Source: Panonychus citri | Taxonomy: Eukaryota; Arthropoda; Arachnida; Trombidiformes; Tetranychidae | Direction: 5' to 3' | NCBI RefSeq assembly: GCF_014898815.1 | Contig: NW_026515460.1 | Coordinates: 1 to 64,000 of the forward strand | DNA: 64,000 nt | Shown here: positions 35,373-48,600 of the stretch, piece after piece | How the letters are laid out: each line of letters starts with the position of its first letter | Position numbering within the stretch: position 1 is the first letter of the stretch | The notes under the pieces: model-generated | What the model was told of the DNA's origin: nothing | Databases searched by the model: none | The model's input: the letters and a program-made list of their open reading frames with translations, nothing else | Made by a program: the position numbers and the translations under genes

Positions 35373-38368
35373 ATGACGATCTCTCAGGAGATCAACAGTT
35401 TCCAGGTACCTTATCGTAATGATGCCTCACCCTATGGACGTGAAGTTACCTTTGATTGGAAGGTGATTGATTATTGTGATCAACAGAAATTGTTACCTTA
35501 TCAATGGACAAGATCAGCAAAGTGTATTCTTGTAGGTGATGTTGGTGTTGGAAAAACATCTCTACTTAAAAGATCATCTTGTGATGAATTTACCTTTGAA
35601 CATAAGGATACCATTGGTGTTGATTTCGAGATTCAAAAATATTCAATTCTGGGCAATCAATTTGATCTTCAAGTAAGTTGACATGAAAAAATATCAACGT
35701 TGTTTTGTTAGATGTGCTAATTATCATGAAAATGGTAATCAGATTGACGATGATCAAAATTGCTGAGTAAATGTTTTCCTAAGTCTCTCATATGATTAAC
35801 TTAATTTTATCACCTCTCAATTTACCAGAATTCAGGGTAATTGGAATGAACCTCCATTGTATTTATGATTACTATTAATGAGACTTTCTAATCATGATAA
35901 TTATCTTGATTTGACTCATTCAAGCTTAACCAAGTTTTCCTTGAAAACAATTAATCATCTTATTAAATCATCACATTCAACTCTTAACATTAGCAACAAG
36001 TCCAATAACATTGATCATCTTCACAATACAGAGAGATAATTGTTAATTGTCTTGAATACTGATAAACTAAACTGACAATTGAAATTCAATTGCTATACAA
36101 TTAAGTCAATAAAGACAAACTGAATTAACTTAATAAAGGCTAGGTGACGATTCAGTTGTAAATCGATTGTAATAATAATTCATTATTACAATTGTTATGT
36201 TGTTTTTATGATTCTAATCAAATTGAACTAGTTTAAGTTAATTGTAACAATCAATTAACTTTGATGAAACAGCATTCGATGGTAAATAATGTTAACAATT
36301 GTTTTCCAATGAAGAAAAAAAAATCTTTGCTTTTTTTGGTTCACCTTCAGGAACAATTTATCCTGCTGATTGTTCAACAATTTAATATGGTTAACTTTGA
36401 TTCATTACAATTAGGAATCAATAATATTGAATAATGAATTAACTTTCTCATTGATTATCATAATATAACCATAACAATTAGCTTTATCTTGTTATTTCTT
36501 GTAAACTTTTTCTTAATATCAAATTTTAATTGTGATAATTATTTTCCGATAATTATTCATTAATTGTTTCATTGTTATTATCACAAGGTAATCAAGGAAA
36601 AAGGTTAACATCAAGGCTTAGGGTTGACAATTACTATGATGATGATGATGATTATGATGATGACGGTTAATCAAGGTTAATCAATAGCTGATAATCATCA
36701 AGGTTTAATCAACAACAATTAACCCTAATCATAAAATCCTTTACCTCTGTCAATGCCTTGAAGTTGATCAACTAATTCTTGGTCAGTTTCGTAACAATTA
36801 AGTAATAATCTTTTCATTCTTAATCCTTGTTTTCAGTACAGTTGATTGTGTTGAATGGCCTTAATCTCTTATATCTTTCGGAGAGATTATAGGATTATAA
36901 GATTATCTTAATTCATCTGCCTTGTACAAAGAATGACTCATTTCCAGAGGAAAATTAATTAGCAGAATTTTGGTTATAATTAGTTAACAACAACGAGGAA
37001 ACTTGAGTGAACCCAATTTCTCAATTGAACTAATCTGGTTTTTTTCTGTGAACATCAATTTCGTTGAATGTTTATTTCCCATTCATCATGTTCATCCTTG
37101 AACTTATTCAATTGAGTGAGGAAATATCCGTTTACCATGAAACTGAATTCGTTTTCCATGTTTTAATTATCCAAGTGCAATGATTAGACTAAAAATTCAG
37201 CCTAAAATCAACACAGTAAAAGAAAATCTGAAAATTAAACTTTCAGTTATCCTTCTCATCCTCTTGATTACTTAACTTGTTACGTTAATTTAACAATTAA
37301 CAAAGAATAGAAAGTGAAGTTAATTTAATTTCAACACCAACCGAACAATTTAAATTATCATATTTATATTAATTGAAGAGTGAACTGAATCAAGAAGACA
37401 TGAAAATAAACCTTCACTATTTAATTAGATTTCCTTGCGGTTCATTAAGTTGATGATCATGTAAACAATTTCATCTTAATCATTGGCTAGATTGTTAATC
37501 GTTTATTGAGTTGATTTTCAAGGTTATTGTTAAATAATAATAATTAAATAATAATTGGACATTAACAAGGTTTTCATCAGTTTGATAATCATTTTTAATC
37601 ACGACAATCAGTTAATGTCATAACCTTAATCAATTACATTGAGTACAATAATATCTGAGTCTCTTTTGCCAATATGTTTGCCCGGCTCATTGTTTAATTA
37701 CAATTACAATTGTTTCAATTGTGATGAATTAAATTTTCCCCTTAACAATCAGCTAATCAATGATCTGTAATTGGTAATTTTAATTGTTCTAATTTTAACT
37801 TGTTCTTTGTGATTTATATTTTTATCTTTCAATTTAGATTTGGGATACTGCTGGACAAGAGCGATTCCGTTCATTGGCCAGTTCCTATTTTCGAGGGTCA
37901 AATGTTGCCTTAATTGTTTTCGATTTAACTAATGTCAAGTCATTACTTAATTCCCTAAATTGGTCAAGGGAAGTGTTGAAATGTACCAAGAATCCGATTA
38001 TATTTCTCATTGGCTCGAAAGCTGATGCAATTTCCCCTGCAGCTCGAGAGTTTAATGAATCGGAGGCAATTAAAATCGCCGATAAATTGAAAGCTGAATA
38101 CTGGTCAGTTTCCGCTCGAACAGGGGAAAATGTGATCCCATTGTTTCACCGAATCTCATGTCTCACCTTTCAACAAATTATTCGTGAAAGAATCGACGAG
38201 ATGGAAGCAATTAAAACTCTACAACCATTTAACAGCTCGCCAACGATACCAATTAAATCATCGATACCATTAAAACCGACAACGAGTATTATCACACTTA
38301 ATAAGAAAAAGAAAGTTTCAACAATTAAAAACTGTCTTAATATCAGAAGATTTTACAAACCTAAATGA
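35373..38368 (+). CDS. Rab34/36-like small GTPase
   Basis: Two coding exons, 35373-35672 and 37838-38368, joined in phase 0 (DLQ|IWDTAGQE), giving 276 residues. A 50-residue N-terminal extension precedes the P-loop GDVGVGKTS (55-63). Switch I has TIGVDFE (80-86), switch II WDTAGQERF (102-110); the base-specificity motif is GSKAD (159-163) as in Rab34 (GSKKD), and SAR is present. Rab34 and Rab36 act in Golgi/lysosome positioning and ciliary traffic in animals. Odd: the C-terminus ends KNCLNIRRFYKPK with no CC or CXC prenylation motif, the only nearby Cys being 11 residues from the end. The Arg/Lys-rich tail could bind membrane another way. The intron is 2.2 kb. Confidence 0.9.
35673..37837 (+). 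other. Rab intron
   Basis: AT-rich, with a GAT/GAC repeat near 36636. No exon or element recognised. Confidence 0.75.
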
Positions 38369-38890
38369 TACGAAAGTTAATTGTTACCCAACAATTAACC
38401 AGAAAACAAAATGCCAAAGAGTCAAGACCAAAAAAAAGTAAACGCGATTGATTGGAATTAGGAAAAGACTCAGATTTTCAATTGCAACCGATACAATCTC
38501 ATCTAATTGTAATTAAAACGATCACAAACACCATCAAAAGTATATTAGTTAATTGCGATGATTTGGTTATCGACGTGATTAAACATTAATTGGTTTACTT
38601 TAAATTCATTTCTATTTATAAATATCAATCTGTGAATGGAATTACTTTACAGATTATATTTATATTTCCATTGGAATCAAATTTAATTCCTTGATTCAAC
38701 TGAACACCTTTCTCTTAATTGTATAACCTAATTTTAGAATTTAATTATTAATTGTTAATAATTGTAATGTATTCTCATACCTAATTGATGTAATAATAAT
38801 ATAATTATTGAGTAATTACAAATGATGGGTGAATTAAGTTGACAACTTTGTTGTTTTGCTCTCAAATTGTTCAAAACTAAAATCAATTAG
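37882..38890 (+). repeat. Segmental duplication, source copy (empty-site copy)
   Basis: Matches 27593-29621 minus the two inserted elements. It covers most of Rab exon 2 and about 520 bases of 3' flank. Because the single TA target is intact at both sites (near 38655 and 38725), it shows the pre-insertion state. Confidence 0.9.
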
Positions 38891-39330
38891 ATTGCCCAAC
38901 TTGATTAAACAATTACCCTTAGAGACAATATAATTGTTCATTAACTAATCAAGTAATCAGATTTTTATATCAACAATTAAACTGTAAATATTGTATGATA
39001 AGAGAAAAACAAGTTTCTTGATCATTAATGTTTTCCAAACAATCAAAACTAATTGTTTCACAATTGAATCTTCCATAGGTTCAAAGTCATTATAATAAAT
39101 CATTTGTATCATTAAATTGTTCTCAATATTTTTCCATTTAATCAAAATCTTTAATCACTTAATTCAATTTAATTTAGAATTTTGATCAACAAGTGGCTCC
39201 ATCTAGTAGAATGAAACATTTCTATTAACATATGATTTCTAATTTTTTTTCCTTGTTTACATTATTTGTTTTGATTATTTTCTTAGTTGTTTTTTTTCTG
39301 CTAAATTTTCATTCATAATTTGATGATTAA
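38891..39330. other. Short intergenic gap between Rab and TAMM41
   Basis: AT-rich with no recognised feature; the TAMM41 promoter must lie here. Confidence 0.6.
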
Positions 39331-40443
39331 ATGTCTCTGGTTAATTCATATTATCTGAAAAATTTACTCTCTCTCTTACCTGGTGGTTATTGTTTCGCCT
39401 TTGCCTATGGATCGGCAGTTTTTAAACAATCAGTGTCTTCCCTTGGTGTTGTTGGTCATTCTGTAAACTCAACGACTTCACCTTCCCGCCTGATTAAACC
39501 AATTAATAAATTGACATCATGGTTTTCATCATCACCATCATCATCTGAAGAGCAAGTGAAAATGATTGACATGATTGTAGTAGTTGACGATAGCCTTAAA
39601 TTTCATGAGAACAATTTATCAACCAACCAGAATCACTATTCAATTTTAAAACGTTTCGGTGCAAAAGTGATTACCAATATTCAAGATAATTTTGGAGCCT
39701 CAATTTATTTTAATACATTGATTCCAATCAAAGATGATAATGGAGCTGAATGTTTACTTAAATATGGAATAATTAATCGAAAAAATCTAATCAATGATCT
39801 CTACGATTGGGATCATCTTTACACCTCCGGGCGTCTTCATAAGCCGGTGAAAATTATTCACTCACCAAGTGATGATGGAAGTATTTCCAAAGCCTTAACA
39901 ATTAACCATCAAAATGCTCTCTATTCAGCTCTCCTTTTGCTCAGTGAAACTTTTACCGAGGAACAATTGTTTATAACAATAGCCAATTTAAGCTACGATG
40001 GCGATTTTCGGATGACCTTTGGTGAGGATCGTAACAAAGTGGCCAAAATAGTGAAACCAAATATTGAGAAATTTAAATCAATTTATCAGCCTTATATTGG
40101 TTCGTCCATTGAGAAAGGATTATTATCTTTTAACAGTAACCAACGAATCTATTTTCAAGATTTATCACCACGAGTTATTTGTCACAATTTAAGTTTATTA
40201 CCGAAACGAGTTCAGCAAAATTTATATTTCAATTATGAAAGTCGAGGTAAACTTCGTGATTTGGATGATGTTTTAATGGCGATCGCTCAAAGTTACAAGT
40301 ATTCTGATGATGTTCGTCAAGCAATTAGACAAATTGTTAGGAAATCAAGTTGGACACAAAGTGCCAAGGGTGTTTTCACCGCTGGACTGATCAAATCAAT
40401 GAAATATAGTACAAGAAAATTAATTAAAATGAGTAAATCATGA
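39331..40443 (+). CDS. TAMM41: TAMM41, mitochondrial CDP-diacylglycerol synthase
   Basis: A single-exon gene of 370 residues, similar to human TAMM41 over its whole length. Motifs in order: FAFAYGSAVFKQ (about 22-33, the nucleotidyltransferase GS), DMIVVVDD (80-87), NHYSILKRFGAKVI, FGASIYFNTLIP, LKYGIINRKNLINDL, GRLHKPVKII, LSYDGDFRMTFGEDRNKV and the C-terminal KGVFTAGLIKSMKYSTRKL. The enzyme makes CDP-diacylglycerol from phosphatidic acid and CTP at the matrix side of the inner mitochondrial membrane, the first step to cardiolipin. A Ser/Thr/Pro-rich insert of about 40 residues separates the GS and DxxxxxDD motifs and is longer than in the vertebrate protein. No frame break. ATTAAA at 40593-40598 may be the polyadenylation signal. 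Confidence 0.95.
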   Translation: MSLVNSYYLKNLLSLLPGGYCFAFAYGSAVFKQSVSSLGVVGHSVNSTTSPSRLIKPINKLTSWFSSSPSSSEEQVKMIDMIVVVDDSLKFHENNLSTNQNHYSILKRFGAKVITNIQDNFGASIYFNTLIPIKDDNGAECLLKYGIINRKNLINDLYDWDHLYTSGRLHKPVKIIHSPSDDGSISKALTINHQNALYSALLLLSETFTEEQLFITIANLSYDGDFRMTFGEDRNKVAKIVKPNIEKFKSIYQPYIGSSIEKGLLSFNSNQRIYFQDLSPRVICHNLSLLPKRVQQNLYFNYESRGKLRDLDDVLMAIAQSYKYSDDVRQAIRQIVRKSSWTQSAKGVFTAGLIKSMKYSTRKLIKMSKS

Positions 40444-41040
40444 AAAAAAAACTCATAAAGAAAAGGAAAAAAGTTTCTATTTTTTGTAGATCAGTTAATT
40501 GATTTTTCAATTAATATTAGTCAATTATGATTCTATTGTTTAGATGACCAATCCTTGGGCTACTGTATAGTTTGATGAAAGTTTATTTAAAAATTAAATA
40601 TACTTTTAAAATCCTTCAGCATAAGAACCACCACCAATGAGACCAATCAAATGTTTCACAATTTAATGATTGTGCATTTGGATTCTAAATATTAATCAAT
40701 AATTTATGGTTAGTGTTTAAAATTTGATTCAATTCTAGTGTCTCATGCGAGTTTTTGAACATGCAGAAAAAAAGATCCATCGATTGATTCTCTATTCATG
40801 TTCTTTACATGGTAACAATTATCATGAAATACTTGTTGATGTGAATGGATCGTGGAGCAGAAAATGAACAAGATAGAAACAATCTCAATTTACCTTGAAT
40901 CACATGTAGAAATATATTGAATGAAGATGATCGAGTAAAATAGTCTGGTCATGCAATCGAATAGGATAATAGGGAACCAAAGAACGATCAAAATTGACAT
41001 AAAATGATTAATCAACAATACTGAATGATGCTAACTATTA
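40444..41040. other. 3' flank of TAMM41
   Basis: No gene. Non-coding AT-rich DNA up to the small inverted-repeat element at 41041. Confidence 0.6.
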
Positions 41041-41218
41041 CAGTACTTTCTCATTTAAGTTGATATTACTTTATTAGTCGCCATCTATTGACAAATGGGT
41101 TTTTAGATGATCTTTAATCTTATGAGTCATTAGCTCTGTACAATAATTAGTATAAATTTTAGGGACCGTTGAGAAATTTATCAACTTATTTGAGAGTAAC
41201 TTAAATGAGAAAGTACTG
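41041..41218. mobile_element. 178-bp TA-flanked MITE
   Basis: Ends CAGTACTTTCTCATTTAAGT and its exact complement; flanked by TA at 41039-41040 and 41219-41220. The CAGT terminus and TA duplication fit a Tc1/mariner-derived non-autonomous element. It is unrelated in sequence to the two elements at 28-29 kb. Confidence 0.8.
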
Positions 41219-41337
41219 TAATTAGTTAGTATTGATATGGTATTTTCTGATTGAATGAACCAAACTTTCAAATGATAGAAACCTTTTTTTCAATAACAAT
41301 GAACTTTTGATAATATAAGTTTCAAGAGTGTTGGTTA

Positions 41338-42533
41338 TTAAATCGATGGTTTCATTTGATGAACGAAACATTCAATACAAAAGACAATCAATGCAAGAAT
41401 GTTAAGTGCTACAAAGAGCTTAATTAAATCAGCATAATTGGAATAAGTGATCGGTTCATATGCACCATCAGGTGTAGCACTCAATTTCTCATATCGCCAA
41501 CATGGTGGGTAATCTACTGTTAGATATTTAGTTGAGGCCACTTTTACTGCTCTACTCTGAGCAACACTACAATATCCTTGTTCAGCGCATGAATATGCAG
41601 ACCGGATGATCCAGCGTTTCTTATTAAGGCTCGTGTTCATAGAATAGGCCAGAGAGGTCAGTTCTGTGTAATAGGAACTTGAGCTAATGTGGACGAGGAA
41701 ATCGGTTCTATTCCTTTTATCGAGCTTTTCTTGGCAAAAGAGTTTAATTACCTGACGGTGTATCGCACTACTTTCGAAATGTACCAAAATTGGTCGATTA
41801 AGATTTTCTCGGAAATGTTTTCCACTGATTTAATTGTGACGATTGGATTTTGGCCGCCGAAAGACTTATTGGCATTTGCGAAACATAGACTATCAAAAGA
41901 AGTGCAATTAACTTTGGGATGAGAATACAAGTCGGGCCATTTGTTTATTGGAGGTGGTCGAAATGATATCGAGTATTGAGTCGTGAACGATGTTGAAAAT
42001 AGATGGAAAATGTAGTGAACAGAAAACGAACAGGTGAGAAACAAGAATAATCCAAATTTACCTTTGATTATTATGAGAAATTGACCAAATGAAGATTTCT
42101 CAGAGATAAAGTAGCCCAATCGAGTAAAATATATTACCAGTGCAAGGATAATTAGGATAAGCATGAAAACATAAATTGAATATTCGATGAACTCAAACGA
42201 TGATAAGATTCCCTTGTCAATCGTACTACTTGATGAATTTGGGTAGATATTCAAGAAGACACATTCGCTACTTTCTATCACCGGGCCGAATGCCAAATCA
42301 TCATCGGGTCGAAAAAAGAACGGCGTTACCTTTGGAAAAATAATGTCATATTTGGCCGATTTTAAAACGTCATCAAAAGTTTCATTATCGCTTTTGATAT
42401 CTTTTAGATATTCAAATTTCATAGGAACACGACTCAAGATATTCTCAAGAGTTAATTCTTCAGATAACTTTACATATGGACTCGATGGATTAAAAAGCAT
42501 TAGAACGTTTAAAGGATCTTGAGTAAAATTCAT
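41338..42533 (-). pseudogene. IR-like family member C, one frameshift
   Basis: ATG at 42533 (MNFTQDPLNVL). The S1-like half ends at VFLNIYPNSSSST; the first membrane segment is YSIYVFMLILIILALVIYF, then FGLFLFLTCSFSVHYIFHLF, STSFTTQYSISFRPPP and the S2-like half. Near 41815 the frame breaks: the inverted copy at 43660 reads GTGGCAAAACA where this copy reads GTGGAAAACA, a one-base loss. The second frame runs to a stop at 41338 with the final membrane segment LFVALNILALIVFCIECF. Diverged from the 53-63 kb members, so it is an older branch. A residual assembly error is the alternative to true loss. Confidence 0.8.
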
Positions 42534-42554
42534 TTTTGATAAAAACTTAACCAA

Positions 42555-43500
42555 ACTAAAATCTGAACTAAAATATTCAGTTTCGTGTTTCTGAGTCTGG
42601 AGATAGAAAGACAGTCGATTGAAAATGTGATGAATAATTTGCTTTTGATACTCTTTATTTTGATCGATTTGATTGCTGACTTAAATCACAGGAATATCGT
42701 CCATTTTGGAATTGTGAGATAATTAAACTGTTCTACACTTATATTAGTCCAGAGTTGTTTTTAAGAAATATCTGTAGTTTATCGTTACCATATTGTTTAT
42801 GTTATTAATAAATTCGATGGTAAAAATTTTCAAAGAGTTTTGAGTTAAACAACTGAGCTCATTTAATAGAAAACTAATAACAATCAAGAAATTCAACATA
42901 ATCATAACGAGTTGGATGAAAGGGACAATCATTCATATCATTTCATGTGACATCATCATAAATGTATTGAGAATAATAATTTTATTTGAATAAAAAATTA
43001 TTAAATTACTTTACAAATTAATGAATTGTCATCAAAGAAAACATGAAATTGTTTTATTGAATTGATATTCTGAAGTATAAACAAATAAAATAAAAAAAAA
43101 TCGTGATGTTTTAACAGTTTCAGGTTTACATTAAATCAATCATGTGAAAATAATGCTCATTGAACTTTTTGACGATGAAAATGAGTTTATCGATACATAT
43201 TAATACATACATAATATATCCGAGAATTGGTACAACATTTAAATTTATGAACAAATGATTAAAACGAAAACATGTTATCAATATATTTCGGCATTTATAA
43301 TCAATTTATTACTGAATTATTGTCACGTTTGAGAATGAGGCAAATTCATCTGCGACTCGGCTAGATGTAATTTTGAGGGCGACTAGATGTTATTAAATCT
43401 AATAGGTTTCATGGACATTAAAATTATTGAATTTTTTATATTCTAAATGGAAATTAGATAATAAGGCATATAAATGTTTTGCTTAATCTTTGTCTCTTAA
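42555..43500. other. Spacer between an IR-like gene and its inverted copy
   Basis: AT-rich, no gene recognised. It separates the two arms of a large inverted repeat (41300-42010 and 43500-44163). Confidence 0.6.
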
Positions 43501-44163
43501 TCGACTCAATACTCGATATCATTTCGACCACCTCCAATAAACAAATGGCCCGACTTGTATTCTCATCCCAAAGTTAATTGCACTTCTTTTGATAGTCTAT
43601 GTTTCGCAAATGCCAATAAGTCTTTCGGCGGCCAAAATCCAATCGTCACAATTAAATCAGTGGCAAAACATTTCCGAGAAAATCTTAATCGACCAATTTT
43701 GGTACATTTCGAAAGTAGTGACGATCACCGTCAGTAATTAAACTCTTTGCCAAGAAAAGCTCGATAAAGGAAGAACCGATTTCCTCGTCCACATTAGCTC
43801 AAGTTCCTATTACACAGAACTGACCTCTGGCTATTCTATGAACACGAGCTTAATAAGAAACGCTGGATCATCCGGTCTGCATATTCATGCGCTGAACAAG
43901 GATATTGTAGTGTTGCTCAGAGTAGAGCAGTAAAGTGGCCTCAACTAAATATCTAACAGTAGATTACCCAATGTTGGCGATATGAAATTGAGCTACACCT
44001 GATGGCATATGAACCGATCACTTATTCCAATTATGCTGATTTAATTAAGCTCTTTGTAGCACTTAACATTCTTGCATTGATTGTCTTTTGTATTGAATGT
44101 TTCGTTCATCAAATGAAACCATCGATTTAATAACCAACACTCTTGAAACTTATATTATCAAAA
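43501..44163 (+). pseudogene. Inverted partial copy of IR-like member C
   Basis: Starts abruptly at CGACTCAATACTCGATATCA, the STSFTTQYSI region, and ends past the stop of member C, including its 3' flank (ATATTATCAAAA). It has several stops and indels (a stop at 43735-43737; lost bases in the ASYYTELT and NKKRW regions). It keeps the base that member C has lost, so the frameshift in member C came after this duplication. Confidence 0.88.
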
Positions 44164-44930
44164 TTTAAATCAATCGAATATAAATTATTTCTGTTCGAAT
44201 CAATTCTTATTCTCAATTAATATCGAATATGTTCAACGAATATTAAAAAAAATGTAATTACAGTTGACCTTAAGCGTGAATGTGGAAGTATTAATAATTT
44301 GTCTAATTGATTTCGCTCGTCTCGAATTTTAATATTAATCTGAACTCGTTATTATCGTTGGATATCATTTTTAAATATTAATAGTTAATATTTTCTTTCA
44401 TGCGTGATCTTAATCGATAGATCAATTATTAATAAAGTTTCACGTTCTAAAACAATGATTAAATTAATGGTCTAATACAGTAAAAGACTTTGAGTTCGCA
44501 ACCACTTTTTAAATACTTCAAGCAGTTAATGATAATAAATTAGAGATATAGTTAACCCAGAGATATGATAATAAGTATTGTCCACTTATTTGAGTGATGT
44601 GGTCTTAAAATGGTCAACTGATTAGATATCAAAAGTTATCTTTACTTGATTATCATTAACTGCGCTAATAATTAAGAAAGTGGTTGCAAACTCAAAGTCT
44701 GTGGACCGATCACCAGGATTTTTTAGCTACTAAAAAGGAAAAGGGGTAATTCTTTTAATTTCCTGTAAGGTCATGAAAAGTAAAGTGTCGATGAAATAAA
44801 AATTTCATCATCTGAAAACTTATTATTGCTGAGAAAAAGTGACCTGAAGTTTCAACTTCGAACTCGATTGATCTTTAAATTGTCAAATCAAACAAACTGC
44901 TTACAAACACAAGGAAAAAAAAGAATAACG
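44164..44930. other. Non-coding, with foldback-element fragment
   Basis: 44756-44870 is an inverted fragment of the foldback family seen at 45 and 58 kb (contains GAGAAAAAGTGACCTGAAGT). The rest is anonymous. Confidence 0.6.
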
Positions 44931-44935
44931 GTAAA

Positions 44936-45693
44936 GGACACTCTGCAAAAAATTAGACTTTTTAGTTAAGAGTTGAGACTTTGTATATTTGTAGGGCCAA
45001 AATATGAAGTCTGAATATGTTTATCTGTTTCTGGTCTGATCAGTAGTTTTCGAGAAAATCAAGTTCGAAGTTGAAACTTCAGGTCACTTTTTCTCAGAAA
45101 CGATAAATTTTTAGATCATGAAATTTTTATTTTATTGACAACTTTTCATGCCCTTACAGAAAATTAGATTTGTTTTGGTGAAAAAAATGTCCAAAGTGCT
45201 CCGGTCATAATTCCGTTGTATTTAAATAAATGGACCGCGATTAGTCCCTAGTGTCGAGAATGATCTGAAACTTATTTCTGATACTATCCTAGTATGGGTT
45301 AACATCGTGGATCGAGCACTTTTTCCATTTGATCAACAGTTTTACCGAAATGAAAGGGTGGCCTGCGATCTTCGTGGACTAATATCTCCGAAACTACAAT
45401 ACTTAGAGATGTTTGAATAAGTCCAATCATAGTCATTTAACCAAAACTACGGAGAACTATCAATTTTTGGCCTTGAAAATTGATGGTCTAGCTGCGACTT
45501 AAGTAAATTGAAAGTTATACTACATTTAAGTTATAAATACCCGAATGTATTGTGTTTGCTCGAATGAAATATTATTTCATCAAACATTGTCAAACTATTT
45601 ATAGCAAAAACAACCAATTTTTAAGGCCAAAAATTGATAGTTCTCCGCAGTCTCAACTCTTAACTAAAAAGTCTAATTTTTTGCAGAGTGTCC
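44936..45693. mobile_element. Foldback/inverted-repeat element, older copy
   Basis: Terminal inverted repeats of about 45 bp starting GGACACTCTGCAAAAAATTA, the outer ends bordered by AAA and TTT. Internal sequence is clearly related to the 1.2-kb palindrome at 57681-58906 (shared GTGACCTGAAGTTT..., TGGGTTAACATCGTGGATCG, CCTTACAGAAAATTA), but its arms are less symmetrical. No protein-coding capacity. Confidence 0.75.
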
Positions 45694-45696
45694 TTT

Positions 45697-48600
45697 GAAT
45701 TCTATCTATTGAATCAATTTGAACCGTATGAATAACATGCTAAGAATAACTTTCGAACACAATTCAGAGACATTGACCAAATAGAGAGTAGAAATAATTT
45801 TCTCGAAACTTTTGATGAATGTAAACTTTGCCCTTCAAGTGATTTATTAGTATTGAAGAAATTAATTGATGATGATAATCAAAAATACTTGTAAAAAGTT
45901 CAAGGATTGTAATCAGGAAACTTTCACAATAGAATCGCATTCGAAACCATTTAATCAACAATATTAACGATAAACAAAATTATTGTACTTTTTTCGAGAA
46001 AAAGAAACTTTTCTTCAATTAATCACTTAACTAGTACAGAAAATCGTGCTCATCTCATAAATGATCAATCTTTTTAATTGTTCGCTGTTGTTAAAATGAT
46101 TAAATGATCATTCAAACACTTTTCTAATTCCACTTTCGGTGTTAATCATTTCAATGTTAATCCTTTAAGACTCATCTAAATGGTTAACAAACAATTAACT
46201 TTCCGTTGAAACTGCAACACGAAATTTTCTTTCATCTCAACTTGTGAAAATTAAATTTAATTAAATTCGCATTTTAAAAAAATTAAACCAAATTATTGAT
46301 ACAAAGGTAAATGTTAATTGTTTCTGCTTTAATTAAAAGTGAACAATTTAAATAATGTAACAGTTTAAAAAGCTTTTTTTTTCATCTTGTTTTAAATTCA
46401 ATAATCTAATCACTTTGATTAAATGGTTTGAAAGTTAATGAGCTGTTGAGTGATCAAATTAATGATTGTAATAATTAATGATCTTGTTGATTAACTGTCA
46501 CAACAATTTACTTGCCCTAAGGGCTCATCATCAATGATACTATTTGTTAACCTTGTCTGGCTTTTCAATTTAATACTTAAATTGTCACAATTAATCTTAC
46601 TGATACTTGCAATTGATTTACCATAAAGAGCCAATGATAATGATTGAGTATCTTTCATAAACCAATGCAACTTTGATTGTTAACAATGCAGAAGCAATCA
46701 AAATGATCATCATATCAATTTGATTGATTAGCCTCTGATCATAATCCTTATCCTAATGGGTACAATTAAGAGTAAAGAACAATGTTAAAGCTAATTGTTG
46801 AATATGTTTGTATTAATTTCGGGATTATGATTGAGTAAAATTTTCATTGAATTAAATTAAGACTCCAAGGGAAAAGGAGTAACATTTAATTGATAAAAAT
46901 TATTTGATTGTTATCAACTTACCTTGAATTTAGTTAACAATTTTATCAAAATTTTGAATTGGGTTAATTAATTGTTACCTAGAGTACAATATGACAATTA
47001 ACTTTTTGGGTGTCATCATAAACATTGTATTTATGTATGAATTATTTAATCGGATTAAGGTGAGCTATCAAGGTACATGATTAAATTTGTTGTAGAATCA
47101 AATTTGATCATCAAAAAATATTAATTAATGGTCACTAATTTACTGGAGTAGCAATTAACAATCAGAAGACCCAAATGGATCCTTCAAACTGACCTTTGAT
47201 TGTTGGTACAGATTAAATATTAATCTATGGTCAATCAACAATTATTGCTCGAAATCAATACAATTGTTAATATTGGAAGAGTAATTAATCAAACTCAGTC
47301 TTTCATGATTAATTTGAATCCTATAAGTTTATTAAATTATTGGTTAATCAGAGACAGAATTAATAATTTATTCACTCCATTGATGAATGATGATAATTGT
47401 TACTGATTCTTATCTAAATGGTAATTGGTTAATTGTTAGTTATGTTAAACAATCATGACTCTAATAAAGTTGTTAAAGTAAATGTATTTGTATTAATAAT
47501 AATGTTTTGTTGGTGAAAGAAATTAAATTAAATCATTAAACCACCGGTTAAACATTTGAATTTCAATGATGATTGTTAATTGAACTGTCTGAGAAAAGAA
47601 AGGTTGAAATGTGTGATTGTAATAATTTGTTAATTGGCAGAATTAAATTAACAAATCAACATGATTAATTAAAAAAAGAAACAAAACAAATTACTATGGA
47701 TGTGGTTCCAAGCTTGTGGTCAGTATTAATCATCTTCTTGGACACCTACTTGCAACTCCTACACTCGTTTATCATTTAATTGTGAACAGAAAAAAGTTAA
47801 ATATTCAATAATATTGTGAGTCGAAAAAAAAAGTTATTATTAATCAATTTAATTTCTTTTGTTTTCTTTTCAACCTTATACACGATAAAGATGATAACAG
47901 GTAATTCGTATACCCTGTAACTCACCTTTACTACTGATTGTAAATGATTTTATATATATATTAATCAGAAGCGTCAGAACTATTCAGATGATGAAGTATG
48001 AAAAATGATCATGATTATTGTGGTGTAACAATTTGAATGTTTCCATTTGTTTTATTCAAATTTTATTGTTATTTATTTAACTAGCCAAGGGTCAAGATAT
48101 TATTTATATGAAATAATAAACTGTTCATAAGTCGACCTTGTCTTTCAACCTTTATCTTGAATCACGAAGTTGATAAATTAATGGTAATATTTATAAATCA
48201 TGATGATGAACATGTTGACTACGTACAAAGTGCATTGCGAAAACAGGAATGGTCAAAATGACCATCACTCTTACCTGTTTTACCTGTTTCCTTTTTCATC
48301 ATTAATACTCATCATCAACAATAAAATAAAAAAACTGTACATGAGTTTCAGGCTTAATTGTGATGGAGTGATTAACTTTTTTAGTGTATTATTTACCTGA
48401 GTTGTAGCTTGATTAATTCATGAGTGTATCAGGAAACAGGGTAATAAGATTGGTAAATGATAATGATAACAATTAATCATTACTTTTTGTTGTTGTTGTT
48501 GTTTAGATCTGTAGTGTTATTGATTTATTGATGATAATTAGTAATTATTGGCTTGTTAACGGTAATAATTGAATTGTGATCATGATGATTGTTTAAATTA

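Noticed and set aside
39331..40443. Possibility that TAMM41 is a processed retrocopy because it is intronless
   Set aside because: The frame is intact with all motifs and no poly-A tract or target duplication is evident at its ends; an ordinary single-exon gene is simpler.
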